Shown here: positions 1-9,975 of the stretch, in pieces
Numbering within the stretch: the first letter of the stretch is position 1
Layout of the letters: the number at the start of each line of letters is the position of its first letter
Assembly (NCBI RefSeq): GCF_026651855.1
Contig: NZ_CP093281.1
Location: 434,001 to 498,000 of the forward strand
Length of the DNA: 64,000 bases
DNA from: Pseudomonas silvicola
GTDB taxonomy: Bacteria; Pseudomonadota; Gammaproteobacteria; Pseudomonadales; Pseudomonadaceae
Reading direction: 5' to 3'
The notes under the pieces: model-generated
The model's database searches: none
What the model was told of the DNA's origin: nothing
The model's input: the letters and a program-made list of their open reading frames with translations, nothing else
Made by a program: the position numbers and the translations under genes

Positions 1-1
1 A

Positions 2-490
2 TCTGTTTATCTGGATTGGCTACGTGATGCACACGCGATGGAGAAGCACGGTGAAACGTTATTAAAACAAGCGATGGAGCGTCTCGACAGTGATTCTTCC
101 ATCGGGAGTCACATCGCGCATTATCTTGCGCAGTCACGCACAGCAGTTGCGGGTGAAAGAGGTTTGAAATGCCATGACGATAGTTGGTCGGCATTGAAAG
201 AGGCATTAGGCCGCCTGTCTGTGGTGGGGCAGGCAGCGAGCGATTTGCTGCGTGTTGAGCAGGACGCACGGATGGCCGTCAGCGTCTATGTCTTTTGTAG
301 TTATAAAGTTGCGACTTACACCACGTTAATTGCCGCCGCCAGACAGGCTGATGACCGTGAAGGCGACATTTTTCAGCGGATCTTGCAACAGGAAGGGAAA
401 ATGGCGGCCAGACTGCTTGCGGACTTGCCTGAAGCAGCGAATCAATCGATAGACTCGCTGGCTGAAAGTGAAGCATCAAGCGCGGTGTAG
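2..490 (+). CDS. DUF892 (YciE/YciF-type) ferritin-like protein, 5' end missing
   Basis: The frame is open from the window edge, so the N-terminus lies outside. The visible start, VYLDWLRDAHAMEKHGE, matches the conserved opening helix of DUF892 proteins (E. coli YciE/YciF), whose four-helix ferritin-like bundle carries acidic metal ligands. A later helix, YKVATYTTLIAAARQADD, matches the second conserved region, although the usual acidic residue before VATY is Lys here. About 163 residues are present, nearly the full family length. These are general-stress proteins of unclear chemistry. A YciG-type KGG protein, the usual partner of this family, is encoded separately at 13292-13477. The 5' boundary is artificial. 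Confidence 0.85.
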   Translation, partial: SVYLDWLRDAHAMEKHGETLLKQAMERLDSDSSIGSHIAHYLAQSRTAVAGERGLKCHDDSWSALKEALGRLSVVGQAASDLLRVEQDARMAVSVYVFCSYKVATYTTLIAAARQADDREGDIFQRILQQEGKMAARLLADLPEAANQSIDSLAESEASSAV

Positions 491-492
491 TG

Positions 493-528
493 TTTTCTGC
501 GGGCAGCTTGCTGGCTGCCCGCAGAGAA
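493..528 (+). terminator. Hairpin after the DUF892 gene
   Basis: A perfect 11-bp stem (497-507 with 514-524) and a 6-base loop begin 7 bases after the stop codon. TTTT precedes the stem and AAAA follows shortly after it. There is no U-run after the stem on the + strand, so this is a probable transcript end rather than a classical intrinsic terminator. Confidence 0.45.
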
Positions 529-768
529 AATGGCCAGCATTATTAATGATTACACGTTAACGGCAATTGCATAAACGGCAGTAAAAGGCCGCTACGTTTA
601 TCCAAACGTAGGATTAAGCGCTACAACTCAGTTTAATAAGTAAAGCACACTGATCACTCGGGTGACTATTATTGCCAACAATTTAATATAACTGATCAAA
701 TTTTTAATTGCGCAACTCACAGGAAGTGAATTGTTTTGCACGAGTAAGTTATATTTAAGTAAAAGCAT

Positions 769-796
769 TAAGGTTAGTGAGCATGCTGGACGATAA
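769..796 (+). promoter_or_regulatory. Possible sigma-28 promoter of the chemoreceptor gene
   Basis: TAAGGTTA, 12 bases, then GACGATAA lies about 100 bases before the chemoreceptor start. The FliA consensus is TAAAGTTT-N11-GCCGATAA. The -10 matches 7 of 8 and the -35 matches 6 of 8, but the spacing is one base too long. Chemoreceptor genes are commonly FliA-dependent, so it is plausible but weak. Nothing else is recognisable in 529-891. Confidence 0.3.
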
Positions 797-891
797 CAGC
801 AGGCTGCCGATGAGAACGAGCGTCTCCATTTCTTTGTTTTAATAACACCTGGATTTCATGACTCACTAATAAAAATCATTGAGGTTTCTAA

Positions 892-2482
892 ATGGACATA
901 GTTCAAGGATTTTCACGCAATATTAAATTGCGCAGCAAACTCATTATTTCTTCGCTCATCAATATCGGTATGCTGCTTTTGGTCGCGGTACTGGGTTTAA
1001 ATTCGCTGTTTATGGCACAAACCGGCGTCAACGGCATGATGAAAGATGATTACCCAACCATTGCGTTGGGCAATCAGTTAATCAATGAGATTAACACTAC
1101 CATTCAGCGACAGGCTTTGCTGCTTCAGCCCAATCAATGCGGAGGCCGCAGCGCCATCATGAATGAGCTCAGGGGCAACCGGGCAAATTACGGAGATTTA
1201 TCGTCAACTCCATGCACTGTCAACAGATGACGATTCAATTGCTTATCTCAAAATTTTGGATGATAAACGCAAAGCTTATTTAGAAGGCCGTAATGAATTT
1301 TTGCAACTCGCTAGTCAGGATCCTAATAAAGCGCTGGATTATTATCTTACAGCATTGGCGAGTAAACAAAAGGATTATACGGTCGAAGTGCAGCGTTTTA
1401 TTGCACTGCAAGAGCAGCAGATGAATGGTTCCTACACACACTTTATGGATTCCTATCACACCACTAAAATTTCAATGGTGGTGATATTTATTGCGGCGGT
1501 TATTCTCTCTGCGTTGATTGGCTGGATTATTATCCGATCCATTACTGTGCCATTAAAAAACGTGATTGCGTTTCTTGGCCGTGTTGCTGATGGCGATCTC
1601 AGTACGAGCTTCTATGAAAAACGTAAAGACGAAATGGGCCAGTTAATAAACGCCATTCAGCAGATGCAGGATAAAATGTCGACCATTGTCAGTCATATTC
1701 GTATCAGCGCAGAGCAAATCTCAGGAGGTGCCAGCGAAATTATGTCGGGTACACATGATTTGGCCGCGCGCACTGAAGAACAAGCCAGTTCGGTTGAACA
1801 AACGGCAGCATCGGTTGAAGAATTCACTGCCACCATTAGCAACACTCGCAATAACACCCACTTTGCTGCCGATCTGTCTGAAAAGGCGGAAAGCGCCGTG
1901 GGGCAGAACGCCACCATGATGAACAATGTGTCGACCAAAATGGCTGAGATCCATGATTCAGCCGGTCGCATGGCAGATATTATCAATCTGATTGATTCAT
2001 TGCTTTCCAGACCAATATCCTGGCGCTCAATGCGGCTGTTGAGGCGGCACGAGCAGGGGAGCAACGGTCGCGGTTTTGCGGTAGTCGCGCAGGAAGTGCG
2101 CGCGCTGGCGCAAAAAACCGCCACCTCATCGCATGAGATTCGGCATCTGATTGAGGAGTCTTCCATGCGCATCGTTGATGGCCGTGACATGGTAGCGGAT
2201 GCCAACAAACTGATGTCGGAAATGATGAACAACGTGGTGAACATGAAGGAAGTGCTGTCACAGATTAACCAGGCCAGCACCGAACAGGCCGATGGGATCA
2301 GTCAGATCAACACTGCTATCAGCCAAATTGACATCACGACACAACAAAATGCCTCGCTGGTGGAGCAATCCCTGGCTGCTTCCGCCGCCATGCTCAGCGA
2401 GCAAGCGGCAAACATGGTGAACAGCGTCAGTGTGTTTACCCTGCGTCAGGAGCGCATAACCAGAAGTGACAGGCGGTGTTAA
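892..2482 (+). CDS. Methyl-accepting chemotaxis protein (frameshifted)
   Basis: Inner-membrane chemoreceptor passing ligand binding to CheA/CheW. In order: a basic N-terminus, TM1 (about residues 14-38), a periplasmic four-helix domain, TM2 (VVIFIAAVILSALIGWIII), a HAMP domain and a cytoplasmic signalling hairpin. One frameshift near 1160-1200 joins the N-terminal part to the rest. A compensating pair (base lost near 2007, C gained near 2065) hides the most conserved part of the hairpin tip; reading the other frame there restores [20 protein letters not shown]. The C-terminus has no xWxxF pentapeptide for CheR/CheB, unlike the receptor at 24001-25638. It stands alone with no che genes nearby. 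Ligand unknown. Confidence 0.85.
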
Positions 2483-2490
2483 GGCCGCCA

Positions 2491-3385
2491 TTACTCTAAA
2501 TTCTTGCTATTTAACACGGGCACCTGATCAAGCAACCATTGAAGCAATAGCTTGATGTTGGGCGCTTCCTGCCGGGTTTTCGGCCACACCAGATAATAAC
2601 CGTCACCTGTCGCCACCGGCTGGTTAAATGGCAGCACCAGTAAGCCGTTATTAATCGCCTCCTGGCTGGAGCAGCAAGTCACCATTGAAACGCCGTGTCC
2701 ACTGATCGCGCCATCGTGCCCCTGTTCCAGCGTATCAAACAGTTTGCCTTGCCACAGATTGATAGCTGGTGCATCAACTGCCCCCTGTGACCACCTCAGC
2801 CAGTCGCGGCGATCGTGTGAGGGGTGAATCAATTCACAACTTGCCAGTTGCGTTTGTGCCTGTCGTTCCAGTGCGGGTGCGCAAATCGGAATTAACCACT
2901 CCTGAAACAGCAAATGGCATTCGGTGTCTGCACCAAAATGACCGTTGCCCAACAAGATGGCGCAGTCAAAAGGTTCACGGGCAAAATCGACGTTGTCAGT
3001 GTCCATCCAAACGCTGGTAATCTGCACTTCAGATGTTGAGTTTTGCTCGCGATAGAGTTGGAGTGCATCCAGCAGCCACCGCATGGTCAGTGTCGAAGGG
3101 GCCTTGAGACGGAGTTGATGACCCTCAAGGTGTGAAGGCGGCGCAAGCTTGCTCAAGAGGCAAATCCGCCTGTAATTGTGCCGCTAATACGCTACCGGCA
3201 GCGCTGATTTCGACCCTGGGGCCTTTACGGACAAACAGTTGGCAATCGAACCACGCTTCAAGGGTGCGGATGTGGCGGCTAATCGCCCCAGGGGTGACGT
3301 TGAGTGCCGCAGCGGCCTGGCTAAAAGACCCCAATTGCGCCGCACTGGCAAAGGCGCGCAACGCATAAAGTGGAGGAAGCGTCAT
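2491..3385 (-). CDS. LysR-family regulator (GcvA-like), frameshifted
   Basis: The N-terminal winged helix (LRAFASAAQLGSFSQAAAAL, then VTPGAISRHIRTLE) is the classic LysR DNA-binding domain. The C-terminal part from about 3150 down to 2491 is the periplasmic-binding-like effector domain. Two open frames, 3125-3385 and 2491-3156, overlap and join with one indel near 3130-3150 into a protein of about 298 residues, normal for the family. The opening MTLPPLYALRAF resembles GcvA-group regulators. It is divergent from the LysE-type exporter at 3499 with about 110 bases between starts, so it probably controls that exporter and itself. The effector cannot be read from sequence. Confidence 0.82.
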
Positions 3386-3498
3386 AAGGCAAACTCAAAA
3401 TTGAGTAAAACTCACATTCAACGGCATTTTAAAGCGTTTTTCAATGTGGAAACGAGAAGCCATACTGGCGACCTTCTAATACGTTTCAGGTCGTTACC

Positions 3499-4104
3499 AT
3501 GAACCTCTCACTGCTGCTGGCGTATATGCTGGCGATTTTATTGCTGTTAATGACGCCCGGACCTGTGGTGGCCTGATCACGGGCACGGCCGCGCGTCATG
3601 GTTATCGACGCGCTTTGCCACAGTGGTGGGCACTAACGCGGCATCACTGGTGTTGATTGCGCTGGCTGCACTGATGTTGACGGGTTTGGTCTCTCTCAAT
3701 CCCTTGAGTTTGCAAGTCGCCGGGGTGCTGGGTTCCCTGTTTATTGGCGTGATTGCATGGCGAGGCTTACGTGCTGCGACAAGTGCAACCGCCCACCGGC
3801 CTGCAGCACAGGGGGGATTGCTGAAAGGCTTTGTGGTGGGCATCTCTAATCCAAAAGATATTCTGTTTTTGCCGCGCTCTTTCCACAGTTTATCATCACG
3901 CCCGATCTGAGCAGCAGCCTGATCGCACCCTGGCGCTGGGTTGTGGATGGCCTTCGATTTTGCGGTGCTGGCGTTTTATGTCATCACCGTAAAGCGCTGG
4001 CTGCCGGGAGCACATCAGCAGCGCCTGGAGCGAATATCAATGCTGATGTTGTTGCTGATCGCGCTGGCGGGGCGTTCTACAACCTGAGGCATTTGTTGTT
4101 ATAG
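3499..4104 (+). CDS. LysE/RhtB-family amino-acid exporter, frameshifted
   Basis: Predicted inner-membrane exporter of amino acids or derivatives. It starts MNLSLLLAYMLAILLLLMTP followed by GPVV, the first helix and proline-glycine signature of LysE/RhtB proteins. The middle shows VGTNAASLVLIALAALML and QVAGVLGSLFIGVIAWRGL, then GFVVGISNPKDILFL, a conserved N-P-K loop. Indels near 3570, 3615, 3890 and 4075 break the frame; reading across gives a C-terminus resembling AFYNL and a stop at 4102-4104, about 200 residues as expected. The ATG at 3499 begins right at the family N-terminus. It is divergent from the LysR gene. Substrate not determinable. Confidence 0.78.
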
Positions 4105-4183
4105 CGTGGTATTGAAGATTTTACCCAAAACGCCGATAACGCATAGTGAATGGCTGCATGGAGCAGCAGACTAAAGGAAAGTA

Positions 4184-4592
4184 ATGAAAAAGCATTGATA
4201 GCGTTAGCGGTTTAACCCTGGCAGGGTGCGCCAGACCTTATGGATCAGCCGATACCATCATCAATCAGCAAATGGTGACACCGGATGCCAGCAAGAAGCA
4301 GACACCGGTGACTGTTACCCGCCTCAAAGCAGGTTTTTATTGGAAGTGCCAGCGGTGGAACCTGCAATTCGTGGTGAACGTGGATGGTCAGGATGTCGCG
4401 ATGTTGCGTCAAAACCAGTTTGTCACTGCTTATCTGGAAAATGGTCTGCACAAGTTGCGTGTCAGTAATGACTGTTCAGTGATGAGTCTGGGGATGCGCA
4501 AGTCGCTGGATATTGTGGCTGACGGCACGCCACAGGAGTACGCCACAGAAGTAGGCTTCTGGGGACAGTACCGCATGTGGCGCACTAAATAA
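4184..4592 (+). CDS. Small predicted lipoprotein of unknown function
   Basis: An ATG after AAAGGAAAGTA starts MKK, and after one or two indels the signal peptide ends in LTLAGC, a lipobox with cysteine at the processing site. The mature part is read from 4272: VTPDASKKQTPVTVTRLKAG, then a domain with a cysteine pair (WKCQRWNLQF and SNDCSVMSLGMRKS) and a C-terminal GFWGQYRMWR. About 130 residues in all. It is probably anchored in a cell-envelope membrane. I do not recognise a named family. The signal peptide is broken by a frameshift in the given sequence, so the full-length call depends on correcting it. Confidence 0.6.
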
Positions 4593-4889
4593 GTTACAGG
4601 TCAATCACCCGATTGACTGCGTGAGCAACACAGCGCGATAAACTGTTCAGCGGCGGGCGCTCGTTTTTGTTTCCACCATCAGGCAATCCTCTTCAAATAC
4701 CCGCAGATTGGCGTGCATCTTCTACCTGGACCCTGGCTCGACGTTGCGGGTATTCATGGTGATGTTCCTGCCATTGGCTCACGAGGGCGACTGAAAGACT
4801 TCATTTTTATCAGGACATTGTGAATAATTAGCTCTGTACAAATCCATCCGACAGAATTCAATCAAGTGTTGTAAAAAACAGTACAGGTG
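4593..4889. other. Intergenic stretch without a supported gene
   Basis: About 300 bases between the lipoprotein and the next LysR gene. Short open frames exist on both strands but none has a recognisable domain, a good ribosome-binding site or a consistent reconstruction. A decayed fragment cannot be excluded. Confidence 0.4.
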
Positions 4890-5800
4890 ATGCATGAGTC
4901 CGTTTTCCGCTTTTCCGTTTACTTGCAGAAGTGGCTCGCAGCGGCAGCTTACGTAAAGCCGCCTAGAAACTGCACGTCTCCGCGTCCGCCATTAACCGGC
5001 AGATCCTGCAGGCGGAAGAGAGCTTTGGTACGCCGCTGTTTGAGCGTTGCCGGATGGGCTGCGGATGACCACCGCCGGTGAGTTGTTGTACGACGATGTG
5101 ATGCGCTGGCAGCGCGAGTTTCGCGTTACGTGCCAGCGTTTCGACGATATACAGGGGTTTGAAGCGCGGTAACGTCAGCGCGGATCTGGTGCAATCACTG
5201 ACTAAGGGACCGGTGGCTGATGCGATTGCGGATGCACGTGAACATCGAGTGGCTGCGGCTGGAACTTACCGTCGACAACAGCCACGCCATCAGCCAATTG
5301 ATTCGACAGTCTGCGATTGATTTTGGCTTGATCCTGGATCCGGCGGGACAGAGTGGACTGGATGTGTTGGCGTTTGCTGAACTGGATATGGGTATAGTCA
5401 TGGCGCCCGATCATCCATTGAGCCAGTGCGATGCGCTATCGCTCAGTCAGGTGGGCCAGGAGCGGCATATCATTTCCCGATGATTCCTTTGGTGGTCCGC
5501 CAGACGGGGCGATGCGCTATACGCAAGCAGGGCATGGCGCCGGATAACTTATTGCCTGTAACGATATTCGCCTGATACGCAGTTTGGTTGCTCAGGGCAC
5601 TGGCGTATGCGTGCTGAGTTTGTTGGATGTGATGACTGAAGTGCAGGAGCAGCAACTGGCTTGTGCCGCTGAAAAACAGCGTGATGCGTCCGCTGACGTT
5701 GGCCCGCTTTGTACTGCGCCATCCCGACAGTTATCGCGGCGGGCGGCGCAGAATTCAGCGCATCACACAGGTTATCGATGAAGATGGCGCGTTAAGCGTA
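4890..5800 (+). CDS. LysR-family regulator, heavily frameshifted
   Basis: Reading across frames gives FRLLAEVARSGSLRKAA, then LHVSASAINRQILQAEESFG and TPLFER: the LysR winged helix with its recognition helix. The effector domain follows in pieces (TVDNSHAISQLIRQSAIDFG at 5272-5331, then LDMGIVMAPDHPL and GTGVCVLSLLDVMTE). At least six indels are needed, one being a lost T in a T-run near 4909. The total span fits a protein of about 300 residues. The stop is uncertain and probably near 5795-5800, where msrA converges. With this many shifts it could be a true pseudogene, but its neighbours carry the same kind of errors. Target and effector unknown. Confidence 0.6.
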
Positions 5801-6320
5801 CGATGCCTGTTTCGGAAATTTATTGCGCAGTTTCTGCAGTTTTGCCGGGATATTCATCATACAGAAGGCGTTTTCCTGTCCTTCTTTCTCCCAGAAGTTT
5901 TGATGATAGTCTTCGGCTGCGTACCACTCGGCTAACGGTTCCAGCTTTGTCACCAGCGGCTTGCTGAGTTCGGCAGCGGCACGCGCTATCCCTTGTTCAG
6001 CGGCAATGCGCTGTGCATCGCTGGTCGGAAACAGTGCGGAACGATAACGTGAACGCACCACGCCGTCTTTGATGTTTTCCTGCGTGGCATCATGTGTCGC
6101 AGTGGATGTCGAGCAAATCGTCGTAACTGACGAGATCGGGATCGAACTCGATTTTCACCGCTTCGGCGTGACCGGTGGTGTCGCTGTAAACTTGATCGTA
6201 AGTGGGTGACGAGACATGGCCGCCGATATAACCACTTTCCACGCTCAATACACCATGGATGGATTGGAAAATCGCTTCAGTACAAAGCAGCCGCCGCTTA
6301 AAAATGGCTTGTTCACGCAT
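5792..6320 (-). CDS. msrA: Peptide methionine-(S)-S-oxide reductase MsrA, catalytic motif damaged
   Basis: MsrA reduces methionine-S-sulfoxide in proteins using thioredoxin. Diagnostic blocks: EAIFQSIHGVLSVESGYIGG, PTYDQVYSDTTGHAEAVKI, then RSALFPTSDAQRIAAEQ, EPLAEWYAAEDYHQNF and a C-terminal KLRNKFPKQ. Length after correction is about 176 residues, the short MsrA type. One frameshift lies near 6070-6095. The catalytic motif GCFWCTEA is not intact: across frames the bases read G-C-F then C-T-E-A, with the Trp codon missing and an extra A upstream. This is either consensus error or loss of function. It lies 105 bases downstream of map on the same strand, separated by a hairpin. Confidence 0.85.
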
Positions 6321-6393
6321 CAGTCTAAGTTCGGATAAAAAAGTGACGTTACCTTACACGGCGGTGAAAAGTAACGCCACTGCATTGGCGCAT

Positions 6394-6429
6394 CCTGAAT
6401 GCCTGTCAGCGCGCTAAGCCGCATTCAGG
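6394..6429 (-). terminator. Inverted repeat at the end of map
   Basis: A perfect 9-bp inverted repeat, CCTGAATGC at 6394-6402 and GCATTCAGG at 6421-6429, encloses an 18-base GC-rich loop and overlaps the map stop codon. No clear U-run follows on the minus strand. It may attenuate transcription between map and msrA or stabilise the transcript end. Confidence 0.4.
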
Positions 6430-7210
6430 CTTCTATTGCTGCGTAATCGCCTGTGCCTTCAGGCCATGGCGTAAGCAAATCGAAGCCGGTCTCGGTCACA
6501 GCAATAGTGTGTTCCCACTGCGCCGACAGCGAGCGATCTTTTGTCACCACCGTCCAGCCATCAGATAAAACACTGGTGCCTGCTTTGCCGGCATTGATCA
6601 TTGGCTCGATGGTGAAGATCATGCCTGCCTGCAGCTCAATCCCTGTGCCCGGCGTACCGTAGTGCAGAATCTGAGGCTCGTCGTGATAAATCTCACCAAC
6701 ACCGTGTCCGCAATATTCGCACCACTGAAAATCCGGCTTTCTCCGCCACCTGTTGGATCGCGGCGCCGATATCCCAATGTCGCACCGGGTTTGACGACTT
6801 TAATGCCCGCCACCATCGATTCGTAGGTGATATCGACCAGACGTTTAAAAGCGCGCACCGATGGCTCACCCACGTAATACATGCGGCTGGTATCACCGTA
6901 CCAGCCATCTTTGATGATGCCGACGTCGATGTTGACGATATCGCCATTCTTGAGCTTCTTCTCACCTGGAATGCCATGGCACACCACGTGGTTTACCGAG
7001 GTACAGGTGGTGCGTGTATAGCCGTGATAACCAATATTCGCGGGAACAACCTTCAGTTCATTGACAATATAGTCATGGCAAATGGCGTCAGTTCATCTGT
7101 GGTCACGCCGGGTTTGACGTAGGGGTGATGATTTCCAGCACTTTTGCCGCGGCGTGTCCGGCAGCGCGTGCCAGTTCGATCTCTTCAGCAGAATGTAGTT
7201 TGATGGTCAT
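6425..7210 (-). CDS. map: Type I methionine aminopeptidase, probably a second copy
   Basis: Removes the initiator methionine from nascent proteins using two metal ions. The metal ligands are readable: two Asp in NIDVGIIKDGWYGDTSRMYY, His in GHGVGEIYHDEP, Glu in MIFTIEPMINAGKAG and Glu in WEHTIAVTETG. Start MTIKLHSAEEIELARAAGHA and a span of about 262 codons fit the family. Frameshifts lie near 6620-6770 and 7000-7110. The housekeeping map normally sits next to rpsB-tsf; here it overlaps by four bases (ATGA) the end of a ParD-like gene, so this is likely a paralogue translationally coupled to that gene. msrA follows. A link to protein quality control is inference. Confidence 0.88.
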
Positions 7211-7449
7211 TGCGCGATTCCCTGCGAGGTTAATGCAGGCTGGTCAAGCAGCTGCGCTAAATCTGCGCCGCCGTCACGTTCGACACTCAACAGGCGCGTC
7301 AGTTCCTGAAGGTTGAGGTCAGGATAAAGCTCAGCCAGCATGCCAATCTTCATCCAGTGTTCTGCCTGCGCATTGATGGAACGGCTTAACGCCGTGCTCG
7401 CGATACGCAGATTCTCATGCATCAGATCAGAAATTTTTACGATACCCAT
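7207..7449 (-). CDS. ParD-like antitoxin-family protein (PF11903-like)
   Basis: About 80 residues beginning MGIVKISDLMHENLRIAS and continuing ALSRSINAQAEHWMKIGMLA, the conserved region of the ParD-like family assigned to type II antitoxins. This is a ribbon-helix-helix type N-terminus expected to bind DNA. The ATG at 7449 is preferred over an upstream start at 7485 because the family begins at MGIVKISD. Its stop overlaps the start of map (ATGA), implying co-translation. No ParE-like toxin lies on either side, so it is either an orphan or part of an unconventional pair with the aminopeptidase. Frame intact. Confidence 0.72.
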   Translation of the reverse strand: MGIVKISDLMHENLRIASTALSRSINAQAEHWMKIGMLAELYPDLNLQELTRLLSVERDGGADLAQLLDQPALTSQGIAQ

Positions 7450-8205
7450 TATGCGATCCGTATATGAAACATAGTCGTTTTGCATATAGATTACGCTGCG
7501 TCCGGATAAGATGAAAGGGGAGATGTTGGGAAGTTTGCCGTGACCCTGTACAGCATCTCCACCTCTTAACCGTTTAAGCCTGCTACGGCGTGACAGGGTG
7601 GCGTGATGTGTGGAGGAAAAGATAGACTAAAGAAAAAATACCCTGCGAAGCGGCAATATTCGTTGCAGGTAATATCTCTGGATTTCCCAGAGCAGGGTGT
7701 TGAAAGTTCCGGGATTTGAAACCTCAGCTAAAATAAAATAATCCTTTGATAGAGAGATTAATCTAATAATCGAGACGCATCATTAAGAGAAAACCTGGAC
7801 CGACTTAGCGATGTGACAGAAATACATATGCCGTGATGCATCGCTTATTTGATTGTTTTCTGTGCTTGTTGAACTACGGACAACAGACTGAATTTTTATG
7901 CGGTAATCATTAAATTCTATTAATGCGTGCGCTATTGATAAGATCTCTGGGCAGCCGTAATCCTTGTTATCAATTTACGCCTCGCTTGAATGGGATGAGG
8001 ATACCTTTACTCAGATTTTCATGTAAGATTTTTGTAAAGATATTTCAGCATGACAAACAGTGATGGCGGGCATAATATGGTGATATTCACCGGTTAATAA
8101 TGAGCAAAATAGACGCAAAATGGCGGATATTCTCCTTAATGATAATGACGAGTTATTCTTTTGAGTTCAGCATTGCTATCCGTGCCAATGGAATGGGCAG
8201 TGCAA
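7450..8205. other. Long intergenic region, AT-rich in its second half
   Basis: About 750 bases between the divergent ParD-like and GAF-EAL genes. No open frame here has a recognisable product or a convincing ribosome-binding site. It must hold the two divergent promoters. I could not identify a clear operator, tRNA or riboswitch. Confidence 0.5.
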
Positions 8206-9975
8206 ATGAGCATAACTAACGATTGAAGCAGGCTGCATCACGCTCAGGCACTTCGTAATCCGGATATCTGCCGTGACGATGTACTGAGTAAATTCACTGA
8301 TTTGGTCAGTAAAACGCTGGATGTTCCCAGCAGTTTCATCTCTGTCCTTGACGATGATTTCCAATACATCAAAGCTGCGCACAACTTTAACGTCGGTGAA
8401 ACGTTGCGTGCGATTCATTGTGCCAGTGATACGTGATGGTCGAGGGGACACCGCTGGTGGTGCCCGATCCAACTGGACGCCTGTTTTCCGTCAATCCTTT
8501 TTAGTTATAGGTGAACCTTTTGTTCGCTTTTATGCGGCGTGCCACTAAAGAGCGGAAGGGGGCTGGTCTTAGCGCTATTGCGTCGGATGTAAACCATACC
8601 TTTAGCGCTGAAAAGCTGGCGACGATGACGTTGCTATCACAGCTGGTGATTTCCTTTCTTGAGCCTGGCATTCTGTCGGTTTACCGATTTGGTTACACAG
8701 GATTGCTAACCGACAGCAACTGATTAGAGACCTGCAAGCCTTGCGTAATGCGGGTGATAACAGCGCGGTATCGACTGAAAGAGTGTTGATCGACTGCATC
8801 GATATGCCGCGAGCCTATGAGCTGGCGCGTTCGTTGGGCATGGCACCTGTCGAAGTCCTCAAAGATATGGCAACGTTACTGCCGCTACGTCTGCGTCCCG
8901 GCAAATGAACTGCTCTATACCGTGGCAACCGGGCGGTTTCGCTATTAACTCAACAAGAAAGTCCATTGTGCGCCGAGGTGGGTTGCGCGACGCATGGAGG
9001 GCGTACGCGCCGAGATTGGCGAAGGTTTATCGGTCGATTTGGCGACTCATACCGGTGAAACCCTCTTTTCGCCGTCAGAAATTTCCGCTCAGGAAGCGCT
9101 GCGTCGAGCCGTTAGCGCCTTGCATGAAGCCATTTGTCGCGGGATCCGTGTAAACTTCAGTGAGGAAAGACGATGAGCGGCGGAACGGATGACTTTACTC
9201 TCGTCAACGACCTGGCCACTGCTGTGCACGGCACAATCATGGCTTGTATCTGGTGTTCAGCCGAAAATCTGTCTGAGCAGCGGTTTACCGATTGGGCTCG
9301 AAGCGCTGATCATTAACGATCACCCGAGGTGAACTTTCTCCTTCAGTTTTCATCCCGCTCGCGGAACAAACCACGTTGCTGCAAGAGATCACCGAATGGG
9401 TCATTGATAAAACCATTGAGCGATTGAAACGGCTCCAACGGGCAAGGTATCAGTTGCCTGTCACCGTGAACGTTAGCGTGCGCGACTTTATCCATATGAA
9501 AGTTTGCTGCGACAGGCTCGAGAATAAGATGATCAAGAGCACGTCTGCCGACGAATCTGCTCGGCATTGAGTGTCTGGAAACTGAGCGCATCATCGAAAG
9601 CGCGGCGGCCATTAAGGGACTGGAAATGTTGAAACTGCGCGGTTTTGGTATTGCGCTGGATGATTTCGGCACCGGTTACAGCAATATCAGTTATCTGCGA
9701 AAAATGCCTCTGGATGTGGTCAAACTTGACCGTTCGATTGTCGGCGGACTTGCCACGGATACCGCGTCACGCATCATCACCCGCAGCATTATCGCTATGC
9801 TCAAAGAACTGGATTATGTGGTGTTAGCGGAAGGCGTGGAAAATATTGAGACGCTCGAAGCGTTAAAGAGTTCGGTTGCGATCAGGCGCAGGGGTTCTTT
9901 CATTCTCGCCCATTACCTGAAAGCGAACTGGATATTGGTTACGCGCTGGAAGTTAGGGTGATGCGTCTGTCCTGA
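8206..9975 (+). CDS. GAF-domain cyclic-di-GMP phosphodiesterase (EAL), frameshifted
   Basis: Predicted cytoplasmic enzyme hydrolysing c-di-GMP under control of a sensory GAF domain. From the ATG at 8206: GAF domain (SKTLDVPSSFISVLDDDF, YIKAAHNFNVGE, then FSAEKLATMTLLSQLVISFL), a middle region at about 8730-9175 (ELLYTVATGRFALL, then GETLFSPSEISAQEALRRAV) that looks like a GGDEF-type fold without a visible GG[DE]EF motif, and an EAL domain. EAL hallmarks: GLYLVFQP, GLEALI, LGIECLETERIIE, GIALDDFGTGYSNISYL, VVKLDRSIVGG and VVLAEGVE, so catalysis is probably retained. At least seven indels interrupt the frame. The 3' end overlaps the convergent membrane-protein gene by about 20 bases. Confidence 0.8.

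Noticed and set aside
4593-4889. Possible decayed coding fragment on the minus strand before the second LysR gene
   Set aside because: Pieces on several frames look weakly protein-like, but no domain, start or consistent reconstruction could be supported.
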